64,000 nt of DNA from Candidatus Omnitrophota bacterium. Its GTDB lineage: Bacteria > Omnitrophota > Omnitrophia > Omnitrophales > Aquincolibacteriaceae. Shown here one piece after another: positions 25,494-35,534 of this stretch. The notes beneath the pieces are model-generated. The model was not told the DNA's origin. It worked only from the letters and a program-made list of their open reading frames with translations, and made no database searches. A program made the position numbers and the translations under genes. The DNA is taken from assembly GCA_020632475.1 (NCBI GenBank), contig JACKFM010000001.1, positions 310,001 to 374,000 of the forward strand, read 5' to 3'. How positions within the stretch are numbered: the stretch's first letter is position 1; the number at the start of each line of letters is the position of its first letter.

Positions 25494-28400
25494 ATGGACA
25501 ATCTTCTCAAATCAATCGGTTTTAAAACCGGACCGCAGGATGCAAAAGCGAGCGAACATCGATTGATTCAATATATCAATCTGAAGCTGGCTGCGCTTGA
25601 TCAGCCGATTTATGGCGAGCAGGATGAGTTTATCGAAATTGCCAATCCGCTTTTGCGAAATCACCAGGAAAAAGACCGCCTTCTTTCCGATTACCTTTGT
25701 CCCGCTGATTACAGAATCCAATCTTTTTTAGATGCTTATTTAAAGGACATTCCCGTTCAGGAAAGAATTAAATTACCGGCACAAACATTTATTCTGGATT
25801 GCTACGGACTTGCACGTACCATTTCGGTGCCTGCCAATAAGGACAGTTTTGTTTCGGATATCGTCAGCTCTTATCGCGTGCGGCAGGGGGTGCTGCATAA
25901 CCCTAAAAATGACCGTCGTACGACCAAAGGGGTTTTTCATATTGCCGAAGGCGGATTGCCGATTCCGGATGATAAAAAGGCCGTGCCTAAAAATGTTTTT
26001 GCCAACGTGTTGTTTCATGCCTTGCGTCCGCCGAAAGAAATTATGCGTTTGCCGTTTACCTCAGGCCAGGCCGAACAGGCCGAAGTGATGGTCTCACTGC
26101 TTTTGCGTCCGGTCGTTTGCCCTGAAGTAAAAGGTTTCACGCAGCAGAAAACCACGGAGATTCGTTTTTTCGCACCCGGCAGCCTGGTCAGTAATCTTGA
26201 TTTTGTCGAATCCATTTTCGGTAATGCCGGTGATCCGTTTTTGCCTGAAAATGATTCAGCTCTGGATGTCGATCATTGGACCGGGCATACCGGCTGTGTC
26301 ATTCTTGCGCCCCATCTGATCACCATGACCAAAAAGGCGATGGGCCTGCCGAAATGGAGCCAGGCCACCAAGCGTCAGAAGCATGACGGCATGTGCTGGA
26401 AGGATGAAGAAGAACTTTATAATGATGGGAACGCCTTCAAATTGACATGCCGTGATGCGCGCGGTGTGATGGTTACCATTATTGCGGACAATTATTTCGG
26501 TTACTGTAAAAAAGAAGTCAAAACTCAAATCAGTTTTTCAGCCAATCTCTTTGGTCTGTGTGAAGAGGAACATTCCGGCGGTGCAATCGCTTTTCCGAGT
26601 TATGATCTGGGTGAAGGATTTCAGATTGAAGATCATATCCCTCAGAATAATATGCTCTTTGATGAATTGATTTCGATGTATGGCTCCATGATGGATGTCC
26701 GGCCCGAGGGTTACGCGGTGGATAAAAACTACGATAACATTATTTATCTGCCCGAAAATGCCAAAATCAATTTACACGAGCAAAAAGTCAGCTGGACACG
26801 TCACGGCAAAGAGCAGACGATTAAACTTCTGCCCGAATACGCCTATGTTTATCCGTCCGGTTATAAAGTCAGTATGCAGCGTCATCAGGACAGCCAGCAT
26901 TGGCATCTGATCGGTACCGTTGCCGAGGGAACCCTTTGCCACAAGCCCTGCACGGTTTCAGGCGGCGGAAAATCTGAAATCTCAAAATCCATTGCCGATG
27001 CGATTTTGCACGGCCCGGTTTTTGCTGCCGATTTTCCTAGAGATATTGAAAAGGTCAGAGCGGTGATCCAGCGCGATTTCGGAGACCGCTTTCGTAAAAA
27101 ATTTTCCGAAATACGTCCCAGCCGTCCTGTTTTAAGTACCGAACGTTCATTGGGATCTGTGATTAAACTACTCACCCCCTCATCGGAATACTCGGATGAA
27201 TATAATGCCTGGCTTGCGACGGTCCCGCATCATATCAAGGAATTGGTCTTTGTGCTCAAAAGACACTATAAACCCGAATGGGGCGACAAATGGGAAGAGC
27301 ATTTTAGTGTCGATATGATCAACGGTTCACTCGGTTACGAAGTTCGTTATAACAACGAGAAACTGATCGCCCATTATCTGCGGGTCGGAAAGGCGAAAGA
27401 CGGTTCCTGGCAGACTTTTAAATTGCGCCAGGACTTTAATGCCGCAGAAAAAAATCAGGTCGAAGATGATATCTCTGCCTCAGTGGTTGTTCCGGTCAAA
27501 GAACTCTCGAACCTAAATCCGGACTATAAAAATCTATGCGTCAAAATGGTCACAAACTGTGAGTTTAGGCTGTTTCAGCGTCCGGATGATGCCATATACC
27601 GTGGTCTGGACCGCCAGGCGGAAAAAGATTTATCGACGGATAATGTTTTTCTTTCCAACTGGGAACCTCTTCAGCTTAAAGATGCCAATGACCTTATTGA
27701 AGATGCGATCGGTTTTGAAGAATATTCGTATTTCGTAAAGCGGTTTATCTCCGGCATTGTTAAGGAGAATAAAGAAATTTATTTTGTGGTCTCGTCCATT
27801 CCGAGAATTATTAACGGAAAGAAGTGCAAAAATCCGCGTTATCTGCAGGACCGTCCTGATCTGGTGGATCCCCGCAAGGGTTATCTGGCTCAGATCGGTG
27901 CGCGTTTTTTCAGAAAAATTCCGATTGAAAAACCGGTGCATTTTCCTGTCAATGCCGTTTTGCCCGGACGCCGTAATAATCCTCCCGATGCAGAGGCGGG
28001 AATCCGGCCTTTGGCCGTTTATAATCCGATTCACTATCAGGAGTTACCCGAGCTTTTCATGGATTTTATTACCAGTGTGACCGGTAAATCCCCTTCGACA
28101 ACCGGAGCCGGCTCTGAAGGAGCGCTGACGAAAGGTCCCTTCAATGCGCTGCTCCAAACGGCGGATTTAAATAATGCACTGGTCTCTTATATCCTGACGG
28201 GCTATCAGGGGTTTAGTTCGGCGGCAGGTTATGTGGGCCCGAATATCCGTGTGGATCATGACATCAGCCTTTTGATCCCGGAGCTCTGGTGTCGTATGAG
28301 TGTCGCTGAACGTGATCCGAAATTCTTGATTGAACACGGATATCTTGAAAAAATCGATAATTTGGAGTTCCAAGGCAAAACGGTCCAGGCCGAACGCTTG

Positions 28401-28973
28401 GGCTACCGCATTACGATCCGTTTTGTGCATGCCTTTTTCGGCCGTATTTTTAATAACCCGAATGCCGTTTTTAGTGAAGAAATGCTGAAGCCCGAAAAAC
28501 AAAGTCTGGAGATCTACGTTGACGGAATCGAAAATATTGTCGGGGCTCAAAAAAGGGTTGCCGAAGCCTATTTGCGAGATGGCAGTGTTAACCTGCTCGT
28601 GCCGCCGTTGCAGGCTTTGATTTATATCATGGCCGAAGGTCAATATCAGGGTAAAGGATTAAACGATCCCGAAATCAGGGCGATGTTTACCCGGCAGTAT
28701 CTTCTTGACAGTGATTGGTATCAGGAAAGGCTGAAGGTTAAGCAGCAGGTCGATATTGAGCTTTTTGAAAAACATAAAAAGTATTTGGAAGAATTTCTCT
28801 CCAAACCCAGTCATGCCAATGCGGCAATCCGTCTTGGGATTCGTGACCGTCTGCTCAAAGTTCAGGAAGACCTCAAAAAAGTCAAAACCTCTTCATACGT
28901 TGAAGAGCTTGCCGGTACGATCGGAGCTGATCCGGGCATACGGCTTTCGGTTATCTCTCATCAGCACGCCTAA
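25494..28973 (+). CDS. Large 1159-aa protein, possible PPi-type phosphoenolpyruvate carboxykinase
   Basis: A soluble 1159-residue protein without signal peptide or membrane helices. It has a P-loop-like glycine motif SGGGKSEISKS (residues 489-499) preceded by CTV, and a second glycine/serine-rich block TGKSPSTTGAGSEGALT (863-879). Many Trp, His and Asp residues cluster in conserved-looking blocks such as DHWTGHTG. Length and motifs fit my memory of pyrophosphate-dependent PEP carboxykinases (about 1100-1200 residues), which interconvert oxaloacetate and PEP using PPi. This is inference and not a confirmed match. The next genes handle pyruvate dehydrogenase and lipoylation, which agrees with central carbon metabolism. 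The ATG at 25494 has only a weak ribosome site. Confidence 0.45.
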   Translation: MDNLLKSIGFKTGPQDAKASEHRLIQYINLKLAALDQPIYGEQDEFIEIANPLLRNHQEKDRLLSDYLCPADYRIQSFLDAYLKDIPVQERIKLPAQTFILDCYGLARTISVPANKDSFVSDIVSSYRVRQGVLHNPKNDRRTTKGVFHIAEGGLPIPDDKKAVPKNVFANVLFHALRPPKEIMRLPFTSGQAEQAEVMVSLLLRPVVCPEVKGFTQQKTTEIRFFAPGSLVSNLDFVESIFGNAGDPFLPENDSALDVDHWTGHTGCVILAPHLITMTKKAMGLPKWSQATKRQKHDGMCWKDEEELYNDGNAFKLTCRDARGVMVTIIADNYFGYCKKEVKTQISFSANLFGLCEEEHSGGAIAFPSYDLGEGFQIEDHIPQNNMLFDELISMYGSMMDVRPEGYAVDKNYDNIIYLPENAKINLHEQKVSWTRHGKEQTIKLLPEYAYVYPSGYKVSMQRHQDSQHWHLIGTVAEGTLCHKPCTVSGGGKSEISKSIADAILHGPVFAADFPRDIEKVRAVIQRDFGDRFRKKFSEIRPSRPVLSTERSLGSVIKLLTPSSEYSDEYNAWLATVPHHIKELVFVLKRHYKPEWGDKWEEHFSVDMINGSLGYEVRYNNEKLIAHYLRVGKAKDGSWQTFKLRQDFNAAEKNQVEDDISASVVVPVKELSNLNPDYKNLCVKMVTNCEFRLFQRPDDAIYRGLDRQAEKDLSTDNVFLSNWEPLQLKDANDLIEDAIGFEEYSYFVKRFISGIVKENKEIYFVVSSIPRIINGKKCKNPRYLQDRPDLVDPRKGYLAQIGARFFRKIPIEKPVHFPVNAVLPGRRNNPPDAEAGIRPLAVYNPIHYQELPELFMDFITSVTGKSPSTTGAGSEGALTKGPFNALLQTADLNNALVSYILTGYQGFSSAAGYVGPNIRVDHDISLLIPELWCRMSVAERDPKFLIEHGYLEKIDNLEFQGKTVQAERLGYRITIRFVHAFFGRIFNNPNAVFSEEMLKPEKQSLEIYVDGIENIVGAQKRVAEAYLRDGSVNLLVPPLQALIYIMAEGQYQGKGLNDPEIRAMFTRQYLLDSDWYQERLKVKQQVDIELFEKHKKYLEEFLSKPSHANAAIRLGIRDRLLKVQEDLKKVKTSSYVEELAGTIGADPGIRLSVISHQHA

Positions 28974-28978
28974 AACCG

Positions 28979-29092
28979 GACTGGGAGAAGAGGCGAAGAA
29001 AGGTGACGGGGCGAAAAATCATAGGCCTAGGTTTATACGGTATGTTGTTCACCCCGTCTCTTTTCTCCCTTTCCCCTTGTCAGTTTTTTAGA
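28979..29092. terminator. Imperfect inverted repeat between convergent genes
   Basis: A purine-rich left arm with GGGAGAAGAG and GACGGGG is mirrored by CCCCGTCTCTTTTCTCCC on the right, followed by a T run at about 29086-29091. Its place between two converging genes suggests a bidirectional terminator. Confidence 0.5.
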
Positions 29093-29822
29093 ACTTCAAA
29101 TTCCACTCATCCTTCTGATATTTTTCTTTGACTAGTTTAGTCGTCTCGTTGTTTAAACGATTCATGAACTCATCTGCGGGTTTTGTCTCTGCCTGCCAGG
29201 TTGTGCTGAGAACATGCCGAATTGTTTCACAGGATAGGGGAATATTGGTCACAAAATCCAGATGGGAGCGCTCACCGCGGTAGTCCGGTTTTTTAGGAGG
29301 CATTCGAAGAACCTTTCCAATGAGCGATAAATCAAAATGGGTGAGGAAAGTTCCGTGAAAAAGGACAAATTCTTTCTTTCTGCGCTGGGCATTGCCTGAA
29401 AACTTCAAAGAGCCGGTCGTGAGATCGCTGATTCCTTGAACAGATAAGGGATGTCCGGGGAGTAGGGGCTGAAGGGATGCGCAGTGACGGTTTAGGATAT
29501 ACTCATTGGTTTGTTGGAGATGCTGCAGCTGCGGTCGGTCGGAGATTTTTAAAATCAGAGAATAATTTAAGCATCCCGGCCCCTGAAGGACCGTTCCTCC
29601 GCCGCTCGGACGGCGCAGAAGGGGGATCTTAAGCCTGCGGGAATCTTCAATCTGTACTTCGGAATTTATTTTATTGGAGTAACCCAGTACAACGAAATAA
29701 GATGCAGCTTCCCAGAAACGCAGGGTTTCACCGCCTAAGCCCTCTTCGCATAGGTTCAGAAGGGCTTCATCATAAGCCAGATTTTCTTCGGGCAAATGCC
29801 CGGTTAGGTTTAAAATATACAT
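29088..29822 (-). CDS. Lipoate-protein ligase A-like protein
   Basis: This 244-residue protein is of the biotin/lipoate ligase (LplA/LipB) fold. Diagnostic blocks are RRPSGGGTVLQGPGCLNYS (about residues 71-89) and FSGNAQRRKK (about 137-146). The family attaches lipoic acid or octanoate to a lysine of lipoyl domains. The lysine after SGNAQRR is in place, but the C-terminal accessory domain of E. coli LplA is absent, so it could also be an octanoyl/lipoyl transferase. It is divergent from aceE and probably lipoylates the E2 protein encoded nearby. The ATG lies next to the divergent promoter region. Confidence 0.8.
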   Translation of the reverse strand: MYILNLTGHLPEENLAYDEALLNLCEEGLGGETLRFWEAASYFVVLGYSNKINSEVQIEDSRRLKIPLLRRPSGGGTVLQGPGCLNYSLILKISDRPQLQHLQQTNEYILNRHCASLQPLLPGHPLSVQGISDLTTGSLKFSGNAQRRKKEFVLFHGTFLTHFDLSLIGKVLRMPPKKPDYRGERSHLDFVTNIPLSCETIRHVLSTTWQAETKPADEFMNRLNNETTKLVKEKYQKDEWNLKF

Positions 29823-29968
29823 CGGATTGATCGTAGATGATAGTTACAGGGCTTAAAAGATATATATTTTTATGTTCGCCTTTACAGATATGCGATAATA
29901 TACGACTTTCAGTCTGAATTCATGACAGCCGCTTCTGCGGCAATCATAACCCTTTTAAATTAGAATAG
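29823..29968. promoter_or_regulatory. Divergent intergenic region lipoate ligase/aceE
   Basis: AT-rich 146-bp gap that must hold promoters for both directions. GATAAT near 29894 is a possible -10 for aceE, but no good -35 is visible. GCCGC/GCGGC (about 29928-29941) forms a small hairpin before the aceE start. Confidence 0.35.
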
Positions 29969-32656
29969 ATGGAAAACGAAAAAAAAGCTATGGCGAACTT
30001 TACACAGTTTGAAGTGACAGGGGATAAATCTCTGCAGACGCTTGAGTATGTCTGCGAGATGATTTTGAAAAATGAAGGGCCTGAACGGGTCCGTTTTTTC
30101 CTTCATAAGATGGCCGAATCCTTCCGTCAGAGGGGGATTGAAATCCCTTTGGCTGTCAGCACACCCTACATTAATACCATTTCTCCGGAGGATGAACCGC
30201 AGTATCCCGGCGACCGTGAAATTGAGAGGCGAATTAAGAGCCTGATCCGCTGGAACGCGATGGCCATGGTGGTGAAGGCTAACCGCATTCATAACGGCCT
30301 GGGGGGACACATTTCAACCTTTGCCTCATCGGCAACGCTTTATGAGGTTGCGTTCAACCATTTTTTTAGGGGTGGAGACGGTGAATATCCAACCGATCTT
30401 GTTTTTTTTCAGGGGCATGGTGCTCCCGGAAATTATTCCCGTGCTTATCTTGAACGCCGTATTGATGCCAAAAAACTGCATAATTTTCGTCAGGAGTTGG
30501 CCGAAGGCGGTGGGCTTTCTTCCTATCCTCACCCTTATTTAATGCCTGATTTCTGGCAGTTTCCGACCGTGTCAATGGGGCTTGGGCCTGTGATGTCGAT
30601 TTATGAAGCTCGTTTTATTCGTTATTTGTCTGCCCGCGGATTGATTGAGAAGGAACCTCGTGTTTTCTGTTATGTCGGAGACGGCGAGACGGATGAACCG
30701 GAAACCCTGGGGCAGCTTGCCCTGGCGGGGCGTGAAAATCTGGATCATCTGACCTGGGTTGTGAATTGTAATCTGCAGCGTCTTGACGGCCCCGTGCGCG
30801 GAAACGGAAAAATTATTCAGGAGCTTGAATCCGTATTTCTCGGTGCCGGTTGGAATGTGATTAAGGTCATTTGGGGATCCAACTGGGATCCGTTACTTCG
30901 TGCCGATAAGACCGGGCTGCTTTTGAAGAGAATGGGTGAGGTGGTGGACGGGGAATATCAGAAGTATTCGGTCTCACCTGGCAGTTATATCCGTAAACAA
31001 TTTTTTGGAAAGTATCCGGAACTTTTAAAACTGGTCAACCATTTAACGGATGACGACCTGCGCAAGTTATTACGCGGCGGCCACGATCCGCAGAAAGTTT
31101 ATGCGGCTTATAAAGCGGCGACCGAATATAAAGGAAAGCCGTCGGTCATCTTAGCCAAGACGATTAAAGGCTATGGCTTGGGTGAGGCCGGTGAAGGGCG
31201 TAATATTACGCATCAGCAGAAAAAATTGAATGAAAAAGAGTTGCGTGAATTCAGAACCCGTTTTGATGTTCCGATCAGTGATGAAGATGTCGTGGATGCT
31301 CCTTTTTACCGCCCGCCGCTTGAAAGCCGTGAGGCGCAGTATCTTCTTGAGAGGCGCAAGGCCCTCGGCGGATTTGTTCCGAACCGCAAGCCTGTGGATG
31401 AAAAACTCGAGATTCCAACGGCTGATTCATTTCATGAATTTTTCAAATCATCCGGGGATCTCAAAGCTTCGACCACCATGGCCTTTGTCAGGATTTTGAC
31501 CAAGCTTTTACGGGATCCGCATATCGGCAAAAGGATTGTTCCGATTATTCCGGATGAAGCACGCACTTTCGGAATGGATGCTCTTTTCCGTTCGATCGGT
31601 ATTTATTCACCCAAGGGACAGCTCTATGATCCGGTCGACAGTGATACGCTTCTTTATTACCAGGAATCTAAGGACGGGCAGATTCTTGAAGAGGGAATTA
31701 ATGAGACCGGCTCCATGGCGTCTTTTATCTCGGCCGGTACGGCTTATGCCAATTTAGGTGTGAATATGATTCCCTTTTTTATTTATTATTCGATGTTTGG
31801 TTTTCAGCGTGTCGGCGATTTGATGTGGTTGGCCGGTGATATCCGGGCCAAGGGTTTTTTGCTCGGAGCCACAGCGGGCCGCACGACCTTAAACGGTGAA
31901 GGTCTTCAGCATCAGGACGGGCATAGTCATTTACTGGCCAGTACGATTCCCTCGATTATGGCTTATGACCCTGCGTTTGCATACGAAATTGCCGTGATTA
32001 TTCAGGATGGTCTGCGCCGCATGTATCAGGAAGGCGAAGAGGTCTTTTATTACATTACGGTTCATAATGAAAATTATGAGATGCCGGAAATGCCTGCGGA
32101 TGCACATGATGGAATTCTTAAAGGTCTCTATAAATTCAAAAAAGGCGCAGACGGTAAAAAACACCGTGCGCAGATTTTCGGCAGCGGTGCGATTTTGCGT
32201 GAAGCCTTGCGTGCGCAGGAGATTCTTGCCGAGAAATACGATGTGTCCGCCGATGTCTGGAGTGCGACCAATTATAAATCGCTGAGAGCCGACGCCCTGA
32301 ACTGTCAGCGCTGGAATATGCTTCATCCGGCCGAGGCCCCCAAAAAATCTTATATCGAAAATGTCGTCGAAAAAGAAGAAGGCGTCTTTGTTGCCGTCTC
32401 TGACAATATGAAAATTGTTCCTGATCAAATAGCCCCCTGGATTCCCGGGGGGCTTTTTACGTTAGGAACCGATGGTTTCGGACGTAGTGATACGCGTGAA
32501 AACTTGAGGCGTTTCTTCGAAGTTGACGCGGAATCGACTGTGATCGGCGCGCTGTATGCGCTGCATCAGAAAGGTCACGTTGAAGCCAAGGTGGTCGAGC
32601 AGGCGATTAAGGATATGGGAGTTGACCCCGAAAAAGTCTATCCTATTTGTTTATAA
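29969..32656 (+). CDS. aceE: Pyruvate dehydrogenase E1 component, homodimeric type
   Basis: 895 residues, the normal length of AceE. It decarboxylates pyruvate with thiamine diphosphate and transfers the acetyl group to the lipoyl arm of E2. The ThDP-binding motif is GDGETDEPETLGQ (from residue 237) ending in NCNLQRLDGPVRGN. Other family blocks are GHGAPG, TIKGYGLGEAGEGRN and LQHQDGHSHL. It begins a three-gene E1-E2-E3 operon, with 64 bp before the E2 start. The ATG at 29969 lacks a clear ribosome site; ATG 29990 is an alternative. Cytoplasmic. Confidence 0.96.
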   Translation: MENEKKAMANFTQFEVTGDKSLQTLEYVCEMILKNEGPERVRFFLHKMAESFRQRGIEIPLAVSTPYINTISPEDEPQYPGDREIERRIKSLIRWNAMAMVVKANRIHNGLGGHISTFASSATLYEVAFNHFFRGGDGEYPTDLVFFQGHGAPGNYSRAYLERRIDAKKLHNFRQELAEGGGLSSYPHPYLMPDFWQFPTVSMGLGPVMSIYEARFIRYLSARGLIEKEPRVFCYVGDGETDEPETLGQLALAGRENLDHLTWVVNCNLQRLDGPVRGNGKIIQELESVFLGAGWNVIKVIWGSNWDPLLRADKTGLLLKRMGEVVDGEYQKYSVSPGSYIRKQFFGKYPELLKLVNHLTDDDLRKLLRGGHDPQKVYAAYKAATEYKGKPSVILAKTIKGYGLGEAGEGRNITHQQKKLNEKELREFRTRFDVPISDEDVVDAPFYRPPLESREAQYLLERRKALGGFVPNRKPVDEKLEIPTADSFHEFFKSSGDLKASTTMAFVRILTKLLRDPHIGKRIVPIIPDEARTFGMDALFRSIGIYSPKGQLYDPVDSDTLLYYQESKDGQILEEGINETGSMASFISAGTAYANLGVNMIPFFIYYSMFGFQRVGDLMWLAGDIRAKGFLLGATAGRTTLNGEGLQHQDGHSHLLASTIPSIMAYDPAFAYEIAVIIQDGLRRMYQEGEEVFYYITVHNENYEMPEMPADAHDGILKGLYKFKKGADGKKHRAQIFGSGAILREALRAQEILAEKYDVSADVWSATNYKSLRADALNCQRWNMLHPAEAPKKSYIENVVEKEEGVFVAVSDNMKIVPDQIAPWIPGGLFTLGTDGFGRSDTRENLRRFFEVDAESTVIGALYALHQKGHVEAKVVEQAIKDMGVDPEKVYPICL

Positions 32657-32720
32657 TACAAGTTACAAGGCCGCAAACATCCTCGGATGACAGGCTGTAA
32701 CATAAAAAATGGAGTCATGC

Positions 32721-34091
32721 ATGGACGTACGTGTACCGCAATTAGCAGAAGGTGTTACCTCAGGCACAGTCGTTTCACTTTTAGTCAAAGAAGGGGAATC
32801 GGTTAAAAAAGAACAGACGCTGCTGGAACTTGAAACCAATAAAGCGGTTGCAACCATTCCGTCGCCGGGCGAAGGGACGATCGCAAAGATTTTGGTCTCT
32901 GAAGGCGATGAAGTGGCGGTCGGCAGTGTGTTGATGAGCTTGTCTGCAGACGGTGCCGCTCCCGTTGAGGCTTCCCAACCGGCCGCGGCAGTTCCCAGTC
33001 CCTCTGCACCGGCTTCGATTCCAGCTCCTGCAGCGGCAGTTCAACAGTCGCCGGTCCAAACCACTACGGTCCAGGCTCCGGTAACCTATCAATATCAGTC
33101 GCTTGCGGGTTCACCGCCGCCTGCATCACCCTCTATCCGTAAGATGGCGTTTCAGCTGGGGATTGATTTGATGCGTGTGAAGGGCAGTGAAAATGGCGGC
33201 CGTATTGTTCTTGAGGATGTTAAGAATTATATTCAGTTTTTGCAGGCCAAAGCCTTTAGTGAAACAGGTTCTTCCGCTGCGAGTGGAACAAAACCTGCAA
33301 AGACAGTCGATTTTTCAAAATGGGGTGAAGTCAGCCGTAAGAAAATGTCGCGCTTACGCCGTACAATCAGTGAGCAGATGAGCGACTGCTGGCGTACCAT
33401 CCCGCATGTGACGCAGTTTGATGACGCCTCTTTGGATGCTCTAATGAAGCTTCGCAAAAAGTATGTCGAAGACTATAAAAAAGCCGGAGCTTCTTTGACT
33501 GTCACAACCTTTGTTTTGAAAGCGGTTGTGGATACGCTGAAAAAACACCCTATTTTTAATGCCAGTATTGATGAGGCGACCGACGAGGTGGTTTATAAGG
33601 AATACTATAATCTCGGGATTGCGGTGGATACCGACCAGGGATTGATCGTGCCTGTGATCCGCAATGTCGACAGGAAAAATCTGTTTGAATTGTCGCTAGA
33701 ACTCGCCGATCTGGCAGCCCGTACGCGTGACCGGAAAGTTTCAATGGACGATCTGCAGGGCGCATCCTTTACGATTTCCAATCAGGGCGGGATCGGAGGA
33801 ACGCATTTTACACCGATCGTCAATAAGCCCGAAGTGGCCATTCTCGGATTAGGCAAAGGCGGTATTAAGCCTGTGGTTAAGGACGGGAAAATTACAACCG
33901 GGCTGACGATGCCGGTGGCATTATCCTATGATCACCGTCTGATCGACGGAGGAAGTGCAGCTCGCTTTATGACCGATTTTTGTCTGGCCCTTCAAAACTT
34001 TACCGATGCGGATCTGAAACTTACGGGGTCTAAGCAGTCTTCACAGAAAAAAGCCTCACCGAATAAATCCAAGAAGAGAGGGAAGAAATGA
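32721..34091 (+). CDS. aceF: Pyruvate dehydrogenase E2, dihydrolipoyl acetyltransferase
   Basis: E2 core of the complex. One N-terminal lipoyl domain carries the acceptor lysine in ELETNKA (Lys41). A long Ala/Pro linker follows, then the E1/E3-binding domain (around SPSIRKMAFQLGIDL), then the catalytic acetyltransferase domain with DHRLIDGG (His405, Asp409). I chose ATG 32721 because GGAG at 32711-32714 is correctly spaced from it; the upstream ATG at 32709 overlaps this site. The C terminus ends in an unusual basic Ser/Lys tail (about the last 22 residues). Only one lipoyl domain is present, against three in E. coli. Its stop overlaps the E3 start (ATGA). Confidence 0.95.
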   Translation: MDVRVPQLAEGVTSGTVVSLLVKEGESVKKEQTLLELETNKAVATIPSPGEGTIAKILVSEGDEVAVGSVLMSLSADGAAPVEASQPAAAVPSPSAPASIPAPAAAVQQSPVQTTTVQAPVTYQYQSLAGSPPPASPSIRKMAFQLGIDLMRVKGSENGGRIVLEDVKNYIQFLQAKAFSETGSSAASGTKPAKTVDFSKWGEVSRKKMSRLRRTISEQMSDCWRTIPHVTQFDDASLDALMKLRKKYVEDYKKAGASLTVTTFVLKAVVDTLKKHPIFNASIDEATDEVVYKEYYNLGIAVDTDQGLIVPVIRNVDRKNLFELSLELADLAARTRDRKVSMDDLQGASFTISNQGGIGGTHFTPIVNKPEVAILGLGKGGIKPVVKDGKITTGLTMPVALSYDHRLIDGGSAARFMTDFCLALQNFTDADLKLTGSKQSSQKKASPNKSKKRGKK

Positions 34092-35527
34092 TTAATATCG
34101 AGACTGAAGTTGTTGTTGTCGGAGCCGGGCCCGGCGGTTATGCAGCCGCCTTTTATGCGGCTGATCACGGAAAAAAAGTGATTCTCATCGAACGCGATGA
34201 GCGTTTGGGCGGTGTATGCCTGAATCGCGGATGCATTCCCTCTAAGGCCCTTTTGCATGCGGCTAAACTGATTAGCGAAGCCAAAGAATCCTCATTTCGG
34301 GGGATTGAATTTGCCGAACCGAAAATCAATCTGGATAAAATGCGCGAATGGAAAAATTCGATCATTACAAAACTTTCACAGGGCATTGCTTCACTCGGCC
34401 AGCGCCGGAATGTCGAAGTGATTTATGGTCGCGGCTATTTTGAAGGGAACGATACGATTCGTGTGGAGACGAGTGAAGGACAAAAATTTATTAAATATCA
34501 AAAGGCCATTATCGCTGTAGGCTCTAAACCGGCGCTTCCCGCAGCTTTTGATCTTGGGAATCCGCGTATTATGACCTCGACCGAAGCTCTTGAGATTGAA
34601 GAAATTCCTCAAAAGCTGCTTGTGGTCGGGGGCGGTTATATCGGTATGGAACTTGGAACCGTTTATGCGTCTATGGGGAGTGAAGTGACCATGGTCGAGG
34701 CGATGGACTCCATCCTTATGGGAGCGGATCCGGATTTAATTCGTCCGGTGAAAGATTATGCCGCAAAGGCTTTTAAAGAAGTTCGGACGAAAGCAAAAGT
34801 GCTCTCGATGGCGACACAAAAGAAACAAATCAGCGTTAAGATGGAGCATGAAGGCAAGGCGACTGAAGAGCTGTATGATCGCGTTCTTGTTTCGGTCGGC
34901 CGGGTTCCCAATAGTGATGATATGGGACTGGAAAATACGAAGGTTCAGCTTGATGCTAAAAAATTTATTCAGGTTAATGATCGGTGTCAGACTTCGGATC
35001 CGAATATTTGTGCGATCGGAGATATCGCCGGAGGCGTCCTGTTGGCGCATAAAGCGGCCAAAGAGGCGCGTATTGCCGTTGAGAATATTGTGGGTGAAGC
35101 CTCGACTTCCAAAGACGTCATTATTCCCGCCGTTGTTTTTACCGATCCTGAAGTCGCCTGGTGCGGTTTAACTGAGACCGAAGCGAAGCAAAAAGGCATT
35201 GAGGTCAAGAGCGTTAAATTTCCCTGGAGCGCATCGGGTCGTGCGTTGACCTTTGACCGCACGGATGGCTTGACCAAATTGGTCATTGAACCCGAGACCG
35301 ATCGTATTCTGGGTGTCGGAATTGTCGGTCATGGAGCCGGCGAACTCATCAGTGAAGGTGTCTTGGCGGTTGAAATGGGGGCTACGGCTAAGGACTTAGC
35401 CGAATCCGTACACCCGCATCCGACATTATCGGAGACTTTGATGGAATCTGCAGAGCTGTTCTACGGATATGCCACGCATGCGGTGATGCGCCGCAGGCCT
35501 TCTGAAACTTCAGTCGCGGCGTCATGA
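34088..35527 (+). CDS. lpdA: Dihydrolipoamide dehydrogenase (E3)
   Basis: A 479-residue FAD/NAD disulfide oxidoreductase. FAD site GAGPGGYAAA near the N terminus, redox pair Cys44/Cys49 in GGVCLNRGCIPS, NAD site GGGYIGMELG, the second FAD block CAIGDIAGG and the C-terminal active-site HPHPTLSE. It reoxidises the dihydrolipoyl arm of E2 and makes NADH. It starts on the E2 stop codon, so the two are translationally coupled. There is no lipoyl domain fused in front, in contrast to some E3 proteins. Confidence 0.96.
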   Translation: MINIETEVVVVGAGPGGYAAAFYAADHGKKVILIERDERLGGVCLNRGCIPSKALLHAAKLISEAKESSFRGIEFAEPKINLDKMREWKNSIITKLSQGIASLGQRRNVEVIYGRGYFEGNDTIRVETSEGQKFIKYQKAIIAVGSKPALPAAFDLGNPRIMTSTEALEIEEIPQKLLVVGGGYIGMELGTVYASMGSEVTMVEAMDSILMGADPDLIRPVKDYAAKAFKEVRTKAKVLSMATQKKQISVKMEHEGKATEELYDRVLVSVGRVPNSDDMGLENTKVQLDAKKFIQVNDRCQTSDPNICAIGDIAGGVLLAHKAAKEARIAVENIVGEASTSKDVIIPAVVFTDPEVAWCGLTETEAKQKGIEVKSVKFPWSASGRALTFDRTDGLTKLVIEPETDRILGVGIVGHGAGELISEGVLAVEMGATAKDLAESVHPHPTLSETLMESAELFYGYATHAVMRRRPSETSVAAS

Positions 35528-35534
35528 TCGTTTT

